Shown piece by piece: positions 29,458 to 38,562 of a DNA stretch of 64,000 nucleotides. Numbering within the stretch: the first letter of the stretch is position 1; the number at the start of each line of letters is the position of its first letter. The position numbers and the translations under genes are program-made. The notes under the pieces are model-generated. The model was given only the letters and a program-made list of their open reading frames with translations, had not been told where the DNA came from and made no database searches. The DNA comes from Labedella phragmitis (GTDB lineage Bacteria; Actinomycetota; Actinomycetes; Actinomycetales; Microbacteriaceae): positions 186,001 through 250,000 of the forward strand of contig NZ_RZNB01000004.1 in assembly GCF_004078635.1 (NCBI RefSeq). Reading direction: 5' to 3'.

Positions 29458-29948
29458 GACGCTCCCACGGGGCCGACACCCGCATCGGCGGGCGGCTCGA
29501 ACTCGAGTCGCATCACGATCGCGTCGACGTCGTCCGGCTGGTAGTAGTGCGGGCGCACGCCGATCGCGACGAACCCGAGGTCGGCGTAGAGGGCCCGCGC
29601 CGCGGGATTGTCCTCCCGGACCTCGAGAAACACCCGCTCGGCACCGGCGAGCCGTGCCGCGCCGATGAGTTCTGCCATGATGGCCCGCCCGAGCCCGGCT
29701 CGGCGGAACGAGGGCGCCACGGCGATCGTCTGGATATCCGCGTCCTCGGAACCGCTCGGCGCGAGGACACCGCCGTACCCGACGACGCCCTCCACGTCGT
29801 CGACGACGACGAGGTAGCTCGTGTGCGGACTCGCGAGTTCCGACGCCATCTGGGGCCGCGACCAGGCGTCGCTCACGAACGTGTCCTCCTCGAGGGCCAG
29901 GATCTCCTCGAGATCCTCGACCGCGGCCGGTCGCATCGACACCGTCAC
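29454..29948 (-). CDS. rimI: Ribosomal protein S18-alanine N-acetyltransferase
   Basis: A 164-residue GNAT acetyltransferase of the RimI type. Visible are [25 protein letters not shown], the acetyl-CoA loop [10 protein letters not shown] and [20 protein letters not shown] with VGVRPHYY-like VRPHYY near the end. Its place between tsaB and tsaD, with four-base overlaps on both sides, is the standard actinobacterial arrangement and supports the assignment. The acetylated protein is inferred from family. Confidence 0.92.
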   Translation of the reverse strand: MTVSMRPAAVEDLEEILALEEDTFVSDAWSRPQMASELASPHTSYLVVVDDVEGVVGYGGVLAPSGSEDADIQTIAVAPSFRRAGLGRAIMAELIGAARLAGAERVFLEVREDNPAARALYADLGFVAIGVRPHYYQPDDVDAIVMRLEFEPPADAGVGPVGAS

Positions 29949-30559
29949 GGGGTCACCCGCTTCCGGGAGGAGAGCGTCACGTCCGGCGCCCTCAGGTAGA
30001 CGGGCTCGTCGGCCTCGCCCGCGCGGCGACCGGCGAGGGTCAGCGCCGCGAGACGCGCGACGAACTCGGCAGGCACGTCCATCGCGTCGAGCCGCTCGGC
30101 GTCGAGGACCTCGAAGACGTCGCGCGGAGCGAGTTCGGGTCCGCCGATACGCACGGGCCCCGAGGGGTCGACACCCGAGTAGCGGGTCCAGGCCACCTCG
30201 CGCCGGCGGGCGTCCGTCACGACGACGAGTTCTCCCGCGATCGGGGACTCGAGGCGAGCCGCCGCGATCGCATCGTGGCTCAGGACGGGCACGACGGGAA
30301 CACGACGGGCGACGCCGAACGCGCGAGCGGCGGCGATCCCGATGCGGAGCCCCGTGAAGGGGCCAGGACCCATCCCGCTCGCGACGGCGCTCACCTCGGC
30401 GGGGCCGACTCCGGCGTCCTCGAGGACACCGCCGATGAGGGCTCCGACGACCTCGGCGTGCGTCAAGTGCCCAGCTTCGGAGCGCGCCGACGCGAGACGT
30501 CCCGACGGATCGCAGAGCGCGACGGACGTCCCGATGGACGAGTCGATCGCGAGAATCAC
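29945..30559 (-). CDS. tsaB: t6A synthesis protein TsaB
   Basis: A 204-residue TsaD paralogue that scaffolds the TsaB-TsaD-TsaE complex and has no catalytic metal site. [22 protein letters not shown] and the [13 protein letters not shown] loop are diagnostic. The start is GTG at 30559. TAGGCT lies 7 bases upstream and overlaps the tsaE stop codon, suggesting an internal promoter in addition to read-through from alr. Confidence 0.95.
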   Translation of the reverse strand: MILAIDSSIGTSVALCDPSGRLASARSEAGHLTHAEVVGALIGGVLEDAGVGPAEVSAVASGMGPGPFTGLRIGIAAARAFGVARRVPVVPVLSHDAIAAARLESPIAGELVVVTDARRREVAWTRYSGVDPSGPVRIGGPELAPRDVFEVLDAERLDAMDVPAEFVARLAALTLAGRRAGEADEPVYLRAPDVTLSSRKRVTP

Positions 30560-30566
30560 GCCTGCC

Positions 30567-30572
30567 AGCCTA
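30567..30572 (-). promoter_or_regulatory. -10 box (TAGGCT) for tsaB, overlapping the tsaE stop
   Basis: The TAG of this minus-strand box is the tsaE stop codon; 7 bases separate it from the tsaB GTG. Confidence 0.35.
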
Positions 30573-31094
30573 CCCGCGCGGAAGGGCGCGACCGGCGGTC
30601 ACGACGACGACTCGCGGCTCGTCGGCGACATCGGCGTCGACGGCGTCAACGGAGTCGGAGCCGGCGGGCGCCACGGTCTCCGACTCCTGGTCGTCCGCTC
30701 CACCGGTGGGGCGCTCGATCTCGATGTCGATCCATTCGTCGGCGACCGTCGCCACGACGTCGCGCCCCCACTCGACCACGACGACCGAACGGTCCAGATC
30801 GAGGTCCAGGTCGTCGAACTCCCGCGGGTCGCCCAAGCGGTAGGCGTCGACGTGCACGAGCGGCGCACCGCCCACGAGGCTCGGATGAGTCCGCGCGATG
30901 ACGAAGGTCGGCGACTGCACGGGCCCCCGCACCCCCAGCCCCTCTCCGATGCCGCGAGTGAGAGTCGTCTTGCCCGCACCGAGCGGTCCGGTGAGGACGA
31001 CGAGGTCCCCGGCCGCCAAGCGCGAGCCCAGCTCCACACCGAGCGCATGCATGTCCTCGGCCGTCTCCACGACGTGCCGCGCGGCCTCGATCAT
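30570..31094 (-). CDS. tsaE: t6A synthesis ATPase TsaE
   Basis: A 174-residue P-loop ATPase that cycles the t6A complex. Walker A GPLGAGKTT lies at 36-44, then GVRGPVQSPTFVIARTH and VHVDAYRLGDPREFDDLDL, typical of TsaE. The last 45 residues form an acidic, Ala-rich tail not needed for the fold. ATG 31094 overlaps the alr stop by four bases; longer in-frame starts inside alr are rejected. Confidence 0.95.
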   Translation of the reverse strand: MIEAARHVVETAEDMHALGVELGSRLAAGDLVVLTGPLGAGKTTLTRGIGEGLGVRGPVQSPTFVIARTHPSLVGGAPLVHVDAYRLGDPREFDDLDLDLDRSVVVVEWGRDVVATVADEWIDIEIERPTGGADDQESETVAPAGSDSVDAVDADVADEPRVVVVTAGRALPRG

Positions 31095-32206
31095 TCGAAC
31101 CCCACATAGGTCCGACGGACCCGTCGGCCGATCCTCGTGACGATGTCGTAGTCGATCGTGTCGGCGTGGGCTCCCCACTCCGAGGCGGACGGGACACCCG
31201 TCGCGGGGTCCCCGAACACCACGACCTCGTCACCGACCTCGACAGGCGACTCCCCGACATCGACCACGAACTGGTCCATCGCGATCCGGCCTGCCACACG
31301 GTGCCGGATCCCCCGGATGGAGACCTCTCCGAGCGAGGACGCCTGCCGGGGCACGCCGTCGGCGTAGCCGATCGGGACGAGCGCGAGGGTCGAGCGGTCG
31401 TGCGTCCTGTACCGGTAGCCGTAGGAGACGCCGGAGCCCGGGTCGACCGACTTCACGGCCGCGACGTGTGACACGAGTCGCATCGCGGGACGCAGCCCGA
31501 GCTCCGCGGCGCCGATCCCGGGCACGGGTGAGAAGCCGTACATCCCGATACCGAGCCGCACGGTGTCGAACCGCGACTCCGGAAGCGCGATCGAGGCGGC
31601 CGTCGCTGCTGCGTGCACCATGCGGGGAGCGAGCCCCCGCGACCGAACGAGATCGAGCGCCTCGTCGAAGGAACGGATGGCGTCGCGGTCGTCATCGTCC
31701 GACGTGTTGGAGAGGTGGGTGAAGCAACCGTCGAGGTCGATGGACCCGTCGCGGACCGCCGTCGCCGTGGCGTCGACGACGTCTCCCCAGGCCGAACGCG
31801 CGACGCCGTTGCGGCTCAGTCCCGTGTCGAACTTGAGGTGCACGAGCGCCGGTCGATCGGGCGACGCGGCGTCGACGACGCGTGCGAGTTCACGAGCGCT
31901 CGAGACGCCGATCCGCACGTCGGCCGCGAGAGCGGCGTGGAAATCCTCCTCAGGGTCGTGCAACCAGCTGAGGATGGGCGTCGTGATGCCCGCTTCGCGC
32001 AACTCGAGGGCTTCCGTCACGTCGGCGGTTCCGAGCATCTCGGCCCCGCCGCGCACGGCCGCGCGAGCCGCGGCGACAGCTCCATGACCGTATCCGTCGG
32101 CCTTCACGACGCCGATCACCCGTCGCCCACCGACGTGCTCGCGGAGCGCCCGCACGTTGGAGGAGATGGCGTCGAGATCGACGACGGCCTCTCGGAGCGC
32201 GCTCAC
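31091..32206 (-). CDS. alr: Alanine racemase
   Basis: PLP enzyme making D-alanine for peptidoglycan, 371 residues. The PLP lysine is Lys35 in VVKADGYGHG. LKFDTGLSRNG and the catalytic tyrosine region PGSGVSYGYRYR are present. The C-terminal beta domain (RIAMDQFVVDVG) is complete. The start is GTG at 32206, overlapping the acpS stop by four bases. It links wall synthesis genes (glmS, acpS) to the t6A genes in one chain. Confidence 0.95.
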   Translation of the reverse strand: MSALREAVVDLDAISSNVRALREHVGGRRVIGVVKADGYGHGAVAAARAAVRGGAEMLGTADVTEALELREAGITTPILSWLHDPEEDFHAALAADVRIGVSSARELARVVDAASPDRPALVHLKFDTGLSRNGVARSAWGDVVDATATAVRDGSIDLDGCFTHLSNTSDDDDRDAIRSFDEALDLVRSRGLAPRMVHAAATAASIALPESRFDTVRLGIGMYGFSPVPGIGAAELGLRPAMRLVSHVAAVKSVDPGSGVSYGYRYRTHDRSTLALVPIGYADGVPRQASSLGEVSIRGIRHRVAGRIAMDQFVVDVGESPVEVGDEVVVFGDPATGVPSASEWGAHADTIDYDIVTRIGRRVRRTYVGFE

Positions 32207-32565
32207 GACTGCTCCCTCGACTCGGCCACGACGTAGGCGATGGCGATTCCGGCATCGTGCGTCATGGACAAGTGCAGGACGTCGATGCCGCGTTCCGCGA
32301 CGACACGCGCCGTAGAGCCGGAGAGCGCGAACGTCGGCGCTCCGCCGTCCCCCGAGACGATCGCTATGTCGTTCCACACGAGTCCTTCAGCGGAACCGAG
32401 GGCCTTCATGAGGGCCTCCTTCGCCGCGAATCGCGCGGCGAGGGAACGAAGCGGCAACGGCCGTTCGCTCTCAGCGAACAGGCGATCGCGCAAACGCGGC
32501 GTGCGCCCCACCGCCCGTTCGAATCGAGCGAGGTCGACGACGTCCACCCCGATGCCGACGATCAC
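32203..32565 (-). CDS. acpS: Holo-[acyl-carrier-protein] synthase
   Basis: Transfers 4'-phosphopantetheine from CoA to acyl carrier protein. The 120-residue protein opens IVGIGVDVVDLARFERAV, with the magnesium-binding Asp, and has the conserved ARFAAKEALMKAL with its catalytic glutamate. THDAGIAIAYVVAE ends the fold. The start is GTG. It lies 22 bases after glmS and overlaps alr, so it is the second gene of this operon. Confidence 0.95.
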   Translation of the reverse strand: MIVGIGVDVVDLARFERAVGRTPRLRDRLFAESERPLPLRSLAARFAAKEALMKALGSAEGLVWNDIAIVSGDGGAPTFALSGSTARVVAERGIDVLHLSMTHDAGIAIAYVVAESREQS

Positions 32566-32587
32566 GGAGACACCTGCGTCACGAGGA

Positions 32588-34438
32588 CTACTCGACCGTG
32601 ACGGACTTGGCGAGGTTGCGCGGCTGGTCGACGTCGAGACCCTTCGCCGTCGCGAGGGCCATCGCGAAGACCTGGAGCGGAACGACGCTCAGGAGCGGCT
32701 CGAACAGCGGTCCGGCGAGCGGGATGCGGATGACCTCGTCGGCGGACGGCAGTACGGCGACGTCGCCCTCCTCCGCGATCGCGATGATGCGGGCTCCGCG
32801 CGCACGGATCTCCTCGATGTTCGAGACGACCTTCGAGTGGATGGTCTGAGCGCCGCGCGGGCTCGGGACGACGACGAAGACGGGCTGGCCGGGCTCGATG
32901 AGCGCGATCGGTCCGTGCTTGAGCTCGCCGGCGGCGAAGCCCTCAGCGTGGATGTACGCGAGCTCCTTGAGCTTGAGGGCGCCCTCCATGGCGATCGGGA
33001 AGCCGACGTGGCGCCCGAGGAAGAGGACCGCCCGCGTGTCGGCCATCCAGTGGGCGAGCTGCTCGATGGTCTCGTTGTTCTCGAGGACCGTCGCGATCTT
33101 GTCGGGGATCGCCTGGAGCTCGGCCGCTTGCGCGGCGATCTCGTCGGTGGGGAGCGCACCGCGGACGCGGGCGACGTGCAGAGCCAACAGGTAGAGCGCG
33201 GTGATCTGGGCGACGAACGCCTTGGTGGACGCGACGGCGACCTCGGGACCCGCGTGCGTGTAGACGACCGCGTCGGACTCGCGAGGGATCGTCGCGCCTT
33301 GCGTGTTGCAGATCGAGACGGTGCGCGCACCGGACTCGCGTGCGAACTTCACGGCCATGAGCGTGTCCATGGTCTCGCCGGACTGGCTGATGGAGATGAC
33401 GAGAGTCCGGGGCGTGATGACGGGTTCGCGGTACCGGAACTCGTGGCTCAGCTCGACGTCGACAGGGACCTTCGCCCACTTCTCGATCGCATACTTCCCG
33501 ACGGCGCCGGCGTACGACGCCGTTCCGCAGGCGATCACGACGATGCGATCGATGTCGAGGAAGAGCTCGTCGAGCCCGTCGAGCTCCGGGATCGTCACGG
33601 TGCCGTGGTCGTCGACGCGCCCGAGGACGGTCTTCGCGACCGCTTCGGGCTCCTCGCTGATCTCCTTCGCCATGAAGCTCGACCAGCCGCCCTTCTCCGC
33701 GGCGGACGCGTCCCAGCTCACCTCGAAGGGCTCCGCTTCGACGGGGTTGCCGGCGAAGTCCGTGATCTCCACGTCCGACGGCGTGATGGCGACCATCTGG
33801 TCCTGGCCGATCGCAAGCGCGCGGCGGGTGTGCTCGACGAACGCCGCGACGTCGGAGCCGAGGAAGTTCTCCCCGTCGCCGAGACCGATCACGAGCGGCG
33901 AGTTGCGACGAGCGCCCACGACGAGTCCGGGCTCGGCCTGGTGTACGGCGAGGAGCGTGAAGGCACCCTCGAACCGACCCACGACGCGGCGGAACGCGGC
34001 ACGGAGATCACCCGTCTCGCGGTACTCGCGGCCGAGGAGGACGGCGGCCACCTCGGTGTCGGTCTCGCTGCGGAAGGTCTCGCCCTGCTCGAGCAGCTCC
34101 GCTTTGATGGCCGCGAAGTTCTCGATGATGCCGTTGTGGATGAGGGCCAGACGGCCGTCGTCGCCGAGGTGCGGGTGGGCGTTCGCGTCGGTGGGTCCCC
34201 CGTGCGTCGCCCAGCGGGTGTGGCCGATGCCGGTGTGGCTCTCGGGCAGGTTGCCGGCCGCGAGGTCTCCGCTCAGGACGGCGAGCTTGCCGGCGCGCTT
34301 GCGCGTGTGCATCGTCCCGTCGCCATCGATGACCGCGACGCCGGCGGAGTCGTACCCCCGATATTCGAGACGCCCGAGACCGCCCATGAGGACATCGATG
34401 CTGTCGAGCGGACCGACGTATCCCACGATTCCACACAT
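32588..34438 (-). CDS. glmS: Glutamine-fructose-6-phosphate aminotransferase (isomerizing)
   Basis: Makes glucosamine 6-phosphate, first step to UDP-GlcNAc. The 616-residue protein has nucleophile Cys2 in MCGIVGYVG, RLEYRGYDSAGV, and two SIS domains (ACGTASYAG, SISQSGETMDT). The usual C-terminus QPRNLAKSVTVE is intact. ATG 34438 must be the start because Cys2 has to be exposed. TAGGGT lies 7 bases upstream. GlmM, the next enzyme, is encoded 2.7 kb away. I see no glmS ribozyme; there is no room for one. Confidence 0.97.
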   Translation of the reverse strand: MCGIVGYVGPLDSIDVLMGGLGRLEYRGYDSAGVAVIDGDGTMHTRKRAGKLAVLSGDLAAGNLPESHTGIGHTRWATHGGPTDANAHPHLGDDGRLALIHNGIIENFAAIKAELLEQGETFRSETDTEVAAVLLGREYRETGDLRAAFRRVVGRFEGAFTLLAVHQAEPGLVVGARRNSPLVIGLGDGENFLGSDVAAFVEHTRRALAIGQDQMVAITPSDVEITDFAGNPVEAEPFEVSWDASAAEKGGWSSFMAKEISEEPEAVAKTVLGRVDDHGTVTIPELDGLDELFLDIDRIVVIACGTASYAGAVGKYAIEKWAKVPVDVELSHEFRYREPVITPRTLVISISQSGETMDTLMAVKFARESGARTVSICNTQGATIPRESDAVVYTHAGPEVAVASTKAFVAQITALYLLALHVARVRGALPTDEIAAQAAELQAIPDKIATVLENNETIEQLAHWMADTRAVLFLGRHVGFPIAMEGALKLKELAYIHAEGFAAGELKHGPIALIEPGQPVFVVVPSPRGAQTIHSKVVSNIEEIRARGARIIAIAEEGDVAVLPSADEVIRIPLAGPLFEPLLSVVPLQVFAMALATAKGLDVDQPRNLAKSVTVE

Positions 34439-34445
34439 GCTCTCC

Positions 34446-34451
34446 ACCCTA
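34446..34451 (-). promoter_or_regulatory. -10 box (TAGGGT) for glmS
   Basis: Ends 7 bases before ATG 34438; together with the coaA box it makes a divergent promoter pair in a 33-base gap. Confidence 0.5.
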
Positions 34452-34458
34452 CCCGCAG

Positions 34459-34464
34459 TAGATT
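34459..34464 (+). promoter_or_regulatory. -10 box (TAGATT) for coaA
   Basis: Ends 7 bases before ATG 34472. Its -35 position falls on the glmS start codon. Confidence 0.5.
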
Positions 34465-34471
34465 CGGTTGC

Positions 34472-35419
34472 ATGCCCGACGCGAGCGCCACCACCCACCC
34501 CCAGACGACACCCTTCGACGAGATCGACCGCGCCGACTGGGCTCGACTGGCACCGGGTGCCGTCTCCCCGCTCACGGACGCCGAGATCGTGCAGTTGCGG
34601 GGCATCGGGGACCGGCTCGACATGCGCGAGGTCGCCGAGGTCTACCTCCCCCTCAGTCGGCTCCTCAGCCTCTACGCGCGATCGGCGAAACGCCTCCACG
34701 ACGAGCGGACTGCGTTCCTCGGCGAGGACAACGTCCGCACCCCGTTCGTGATCGGGGTCGCCGGCTCGGTCGCCGTCGGCAAGTCCACCGTGTCACGTCT
34801 CCTGCGCGAGCTCATGTCGCGGTGGCCGGACACCCCGCACGTCGAGCTCGTCACGACCGACGGCTTCCTGTACCCGAACGCCGAACTCGAACGCCGCGGC
34901 ATCATGAGCCGTAAGGGGTTTCCGGAGTCGTACGACCGGCGGGCGCTCCTGCGCTTCGTGACCGAGGTCAAGAGCGGCGCCCCCGAGGTGCGCGCGCCGT
35001 TCTACTCGCACCTCGTCTACGACATCATGCCGACGGCGAGCGTCGTCGTCCGCCGACCGGACGTGCTCATCGTCGAAGGACTCAACGTCCTCCAACCCCC
35101 CGTACGTGGTCAGATGAGCGTCGCCGACCTCTTCGACTTCAGCATCTACGTCGACGCGCGCACCACCGATATCGCGACGTGGTTCGAGGAGCGCTTCATG
35201 GCGCTCAAGCGCGGCGCCTTCACGAACCCGAACTCGTATTTCCAGGTCTTCTCCGACCTCGACGACGAAGAGGCGCGTGAGCGCGCCCGCTACTTCTGGT
35301 CGACCGTCAACGAACCGAACCTCGTCGAGAACATCCGTCCCACCCGGGCCCGCGCGAAGCTCGTGCTCGTGAAGGACTCCGACCACACGGTACGGAAGGT
35401 CCTCCTGCGCAAGATCTGA
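34472..35419 (+). CDS. coaA: Type I pantothenate kinase
   Basis: Phosphorylates pantothenate in the first step of CoA synthesis. The 315-residue protein has the P-loop AGSVAVGKST (97-106), LVTTDGFLYPN, RKGFPESYDRRALLRF and the later FFEERFMALKRGAF-like WFEERFMALKRGAFTN. The C-terminus (DSDHTVRKVLLRKI) is standard. It is divergent from glmS with only 33 bases between the start codons, and AcpS downstream of glmS uses CoA, so the locus groups CoA supply and use. Confidence 0.96.
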   Translation: MPDASATTHPQTTPFDEIDRADWARLAPGAVSPLTDAEIVQLRGIGDRLDMREVAEVYLPLSRLLSLYARSAKRLHDERTAFLGEDNVRTPFVIGVAGSVAVGKSTVSRLLRELMSRWPDTPHVELVTTDGFLYPNAELERRGIMSRKGFPESYDRRALLRFVTEVKSGAPEVRAPFYSHLVYDIMPTASVVVRRPDVLIVEGLNVLQPPVRGQMSVADLFDFSIYVDARTTDIATWFEERFMALKRGAFTNPNSYFQVFSDLDDEEARERARYFWSTVNEPNLVENIRPTRARAKLVLVKDSDHTVRKVLLRKI

Positions 35420-35448
35420 CGCGGGCCGCCTCGGGGGCCGATCGGATG

Positions 35449-37044
35449 TCAGCCGGCGAAGCGGCTGCGGAGGTCGACGAAGGTGAACCAACCGCGCTTG
35501 CCTGCGGCCATCCCCCAATACTGCCCGCGTTGACTGTGCACGATCTCGACCTTGGTTCCGCCCGGTATCGTCGCCACAGCGCCGCCCCCGGGGGTGCTTC
35601 GAACGACCGTCGATCTCGTCGTCTTCATCTGAGCCTTCGGATAGACCTTCGTCTTCGTGGAGGACGGCAGTTGGTTCAGATGGAGATAGGCCGTCTTGGT
35701 GATCGCGGCGATCGCCTCCTTCGATGCCCCGCCGGAACCCAGCACCGAGATCACGAAGGTGCTCTTCGCCCCGTAGACGATTCCTGCATCGGCTTGGACC
35801 ATGCCGGAGCTGAGCCAGAGTTCCCCTACCTTCGACGCCGTGCTGATCCCCTCGGGGACGCCGGAGCCGATCCGCGTCTTCCAGATCTGCGTCTTCATGA
35901 GATCGATCAGGTACTTCGTGCTCCCGGGCGACAGGAGGGATCCGGTCTGGAGGCGCTGCAGCAGGAGCGCCAGGTCGTTCGCAGTCGTGGTCTTCGTCCA
36001 GCCTGACGAATTCGTCCCCGAGAAGAACTGCGTCGCGCCGTAGCCCTCGCGGGCGAGCTTGGTGTTGAGCTTCGAACGGCCGAGCAGCGCCAGGAGGTCA
36101 CGTGCGCAGTAGTTGTCCGAGACCTCGATCATCGCTCGCAAACACTCCCGCACCGTGTATCCGGACGAGAGCTTCCGGCCGAGCGAGGTGATGCCGTTGT
36201 CCGAGTTGTCGAGCACGGCGTAGGCGATGTAGAGCTTGCTGACACTCGCCGGTTCCTTCTTCGAGTTGCCGTAGGCCGTCACCGAGCGCTGCGCACCGCC
36301 GATCTCGCGAATCGTCACCCCGTATTTCCAGCCGTACTCGTCGAGGCGGACCTTCAACTTGTCGAGGAGGGCCTTCTCATCCGCGACCCCCGGCCACACG
36401 GGAACGGTCTGCGCCGACACGACGGCACGCGTCGTGTATCCCGGTCGCGATCCGGTGAACAAGACGCTGATCTTGTGTCCGACGTGCGCTGGCGTCAGCG
36501 TGAACGTACGCGACGTCGCCCCGGGGATCTTCTTGCCGTCGAGAGCCCAGTGGTAGCTGAAGGTCGTCGGTGACGGGGTCCAGTAGCCCGCGTTCGCCTT
36601 GAGCGTGGCGCCCTCGCGCGGGTTTCCCGCTATCTGAGGCACGACCGTCTGGAATTCGGCTGTCGCACGCGGCTGAGGTGAATTACCGTCGGGCGACGGC
36701 GCCCCGTCGTCGGGCACAGGCGTCTCGTCCGGGACAGGCGTCTCGTCCGGGACAGGCGTCTCGTCCGGGACGGGCGTCTGGTCCGGGGCAGGCGTCTCGT
36801 CCGGGACGGGCGTCTCGTCGGGGATCGGCGTGACGTCCGGGGCGGGAGAGTCGTCCGGAGACGGAGACTCGCCCGGAGCAGCCGACGGAGGGGCAGCGGT
36901 CTCGTCTGGCGCGACGTGTGCGACTGCAGCGGCCGAGAGAGGCTCGGCGCTCGCCGTCCCGACCCCCTCGAGAGGAACGAAGGCTCCGACGAGGACGGCC
37001 GCAGCCGCCGCCGCGATGGTTGCTCTCAAACGACGACGTTCCAC
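35449..37044 (-). CDS. Secreted class A beta-lactamase-like serine hydrolase with Pro-rich repeats and SH3 domain
   Basis: A 531-residue exported protein: signal peptide 1-33 (cleavage after ASA), Pro/Asp/Glu/Thr repeats of PVPDET at about 70-112, and an Ig-like wall domain at about 130-215 (NPREGATLKANAGYW, HWALDGKKIPGATS). A penicillin-recognising fold follows with SVSK (Ser267, Lys270) and SDN (309-311), and the third motif KVG at 405-407 in place of KTG. A bacterial SH3 domain fills 475-531. It may bind or remodel peptidoglycan rather than act as a true beta-lactamase. Its codon use looks less GC-biased than its neighbours. It is convergent with coaA. Confidence 0.8.
   Translation of the reverse strand: MERRRLRATIAAAAAAVLVGAFVPLEGVGTASAEPLSAAAVAHVAPDETAAPPSAAPGESPSPDDSPAPDVTPIPDETPVPDETPAPDQTPVPDETPVPDETPVPDETPVPDDGAPSPDGNSPQPRATAEFQTVVPQIAGNPREGATLKANAGYWTPSPTTFSYHWALDGKKIPGATSRTFTLTPAHVGHKISVLFTGSRPGYTTRAVVSAQTVPVWPGVADEKALLDKLKVRLDEYGWKYGVTIREIGGAQRSVTAYGNSKKEPASVSKLYIAYAVLDNSDNGITSLGRKLSSGYTVRECLRAMIEVSDNYCARDLLALLGRSKLNTKLAREGYGATQFFSGTNSSGWTKTTTANDLALLLQRLQTGSLLSPGSTKYLIDLMKTQIWKTRIGSGVPEGISTASKVGELWLSSGMVQADAGIVYGAKSTFVISVLGSGGASKEAIAAITKTAYLHLNQLPSSTKTKVYPKAQMKTTRSTVVRSTPGGGAVATIPGGTKVEIVHSQRGQYWGMAAGKRGWFTFVDLRSRFAG
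36716..36840 (-). repeat. 18-bp tandem repeats encoding PVPDET
   Basis: About seven imperfect 18-bp units inside the serine hydrolase gene encode the PVPDET linker. Several adjacent units are identical, so copy number may vary by slippage. Confidence 0.8.
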
Positions 37045-37174
37045 GTGACTCCCTCATCCGCCTCGACCGAGTCCGACGATACGACGGCGCACTCTAGAGG
37101 AATATACCCGGACGGCGTCCGCCGCTGTCACCCCCCGGCCACGCGCGATCATCGCCCGCGCGGTCGAGCAGCGC

Positions 37175-38539
37175 TCAGATGGCGAGTCGCGACCGCACGA
37201 TGTCCGCGAGAGCGTGCGCGTGCCGGTCGGCCGTCTCCTGATCCGCGGCTTCGACCATGACGCGGACGAGGGGCTCCGTCCCGCTCGGGCGGAGGAGGAC
37301 CCGGCCGGTACCCCCGAGTTCGGACTCGATGCGGCGGACGGCGTCGGCGAGCACCTCGTCGGAGTCGAGGGCCGAGCGGTCGACTCCGCTCACGTTGACG
37401 AGGATCTGCGGGTAGACCGTCATGACCGAGGCGAGATCCGCGAGCGAGCGCCCCGTACGCGCCATCTCGGCGAGGACGTGCAGACCTGTGAGGATACCGT
37501 CACCGGTGGTCGCGTAACGGCTCATGACGACGTGACCCGACTGTTCCCCACCGAGCGAGAAGCCGCCGTCGCTCATCGCGCCGAGGACGTAGCGGTCGCC
37601 CACACGCGTCTCGACCATCGAGATGCCGTTCTCGGCCATCGCGATCTTGAGCCCGAGATTGCTCATCACGGTGGCGACGAGTGTGTCGGAGGCGAGCACT
37701 CCCCGACGCTTCATCGAGACCGCGAGGATCGCCATGATCTGGTCGCCGTCGATGACCCGACCCGTCGCGTCGACGGCGAGGCACCGGTCGGCGTCGCCGT
37801 CGTGGGCGATGCCGACGTCCGCGCCGAGCTCGACGACCGTGCGTGCGAGGAGATCGAGGTGCGTCGAGCCGACACCGTCGTTGATGTTCATGCCGTCGGG
37901 CTCGTTGCCGATGACGGTGACCTGCGCGCCCGCGTCGCGGAAAGTCTCGGGCGAGACGCCAGACGCGGCGCCGTTCGCGCAATCGAGCACGACGTGGATG
38001 CCGTCGAGTCGCTGCTTCTCGAGGCTGCCGAGAAGATGGACGACGTAGCGGTCCTCGGCGTCGGCGAAGCGCCGGATCCGACCGACGTCTCCCCCGGTGG
38101 GCATGAGGATGTCACGCTCGAGGTAGGACTCGATCCGTTCCTCGACGACGTCGGGCAGCTTGGTGCCGCCGCGCGCGAAGATCTTGATGCCGTTGTCGGG
38201 GGCGGGGTTGTGCGAGGCCGAGATCATGACGCCGAAGTCGGCACCGATGTCCTGGATGAGGAACGCCGCGGCCGGCGTCGGCAGCACGCCGGCGTCGAGC
38301 ACGTCGACCCCGGAGCTCGCGAGTCCCGCCGCGACGGCGGCCGACAGGAACTCACCGGAGATGCGCGGGTCGCGGGCGAGAACCGCGACGGGCCGCCTAC
38401 CGGCGGCCCGTCGGGCTTCAGCACTGCGACCCTTGCCGAGGACGACGGCCGTGGCCTGAGCGAGACCCAGTGCCAGATCGGCGGTGAGGTCCTTGTTCGC
38501 GAGGCCGCGGACGCCGTCCGTACCGAACAGGCGTGCCAC
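37175..38539 (-). CDS. glmM: Phosphoglucosamine mutase
   Basis: Converts glucosamine 6-phosphate to glucosamine 1-phosphate for UDP-GlcNAc. The 454-residue protein begins [20 protein letters not shown]. It has the phosphoserine loop [14 protein letters not shown] (Ser109), the metal loop [14 protein letters not shown] and the phosphate-binding end [15 protein letters not shown]. It follows rpsI by 23 bases, giving the actinobacterial rplM-rpsI-glmM operon. Confidence 0.97.
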   Translation of the reverse strand: MARLFGTDGVRGLANKDLTADLALGLAQATAVVLGKGRSAEARRAAGRRPVAVLARDPRISGEFLSAAVAAGLASSGVDVLDAGVLPTPAAAFLIQDIGADFGVMISASHNPAPDNGIKIFARGGTKLPDVVEERIESYLERDILMPTGGDVGRIRRFADAEDRYVVHLLGSLEKQRLDGIHVVLDCANGAASGVSPETFRDAGAQVTVIGNEPDGMNINDGVGSTHLDLLARTVVELGADVGIAHDGDADRCLAVDATGRVIDGDQIMAILAVSMKRRGVLASDTLVATVMSNLGLKIAMAENGISMVETRVGDRYVLGAMSDGGFSLGGEQSGHVVMSRYATTGDGILTGLHVLAEMARTGRSLADLASVMTVYPQILVNVSGVDRSALDSDEVLADAVRRIESELGGTGRVLLRPSGTEPLVRVMVEAADQETADRHAHALADIVRSRLAI

Positions 38540-38562
38540 GAGTGGTGGTTCGCTCTCGCGCT

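Noticed and set aside
34439-34471. glmS ribozyme upstream of glmS
   Set aside because: Only 33 bases separate glmS from divergent coaA, far too short for the ribozyme.
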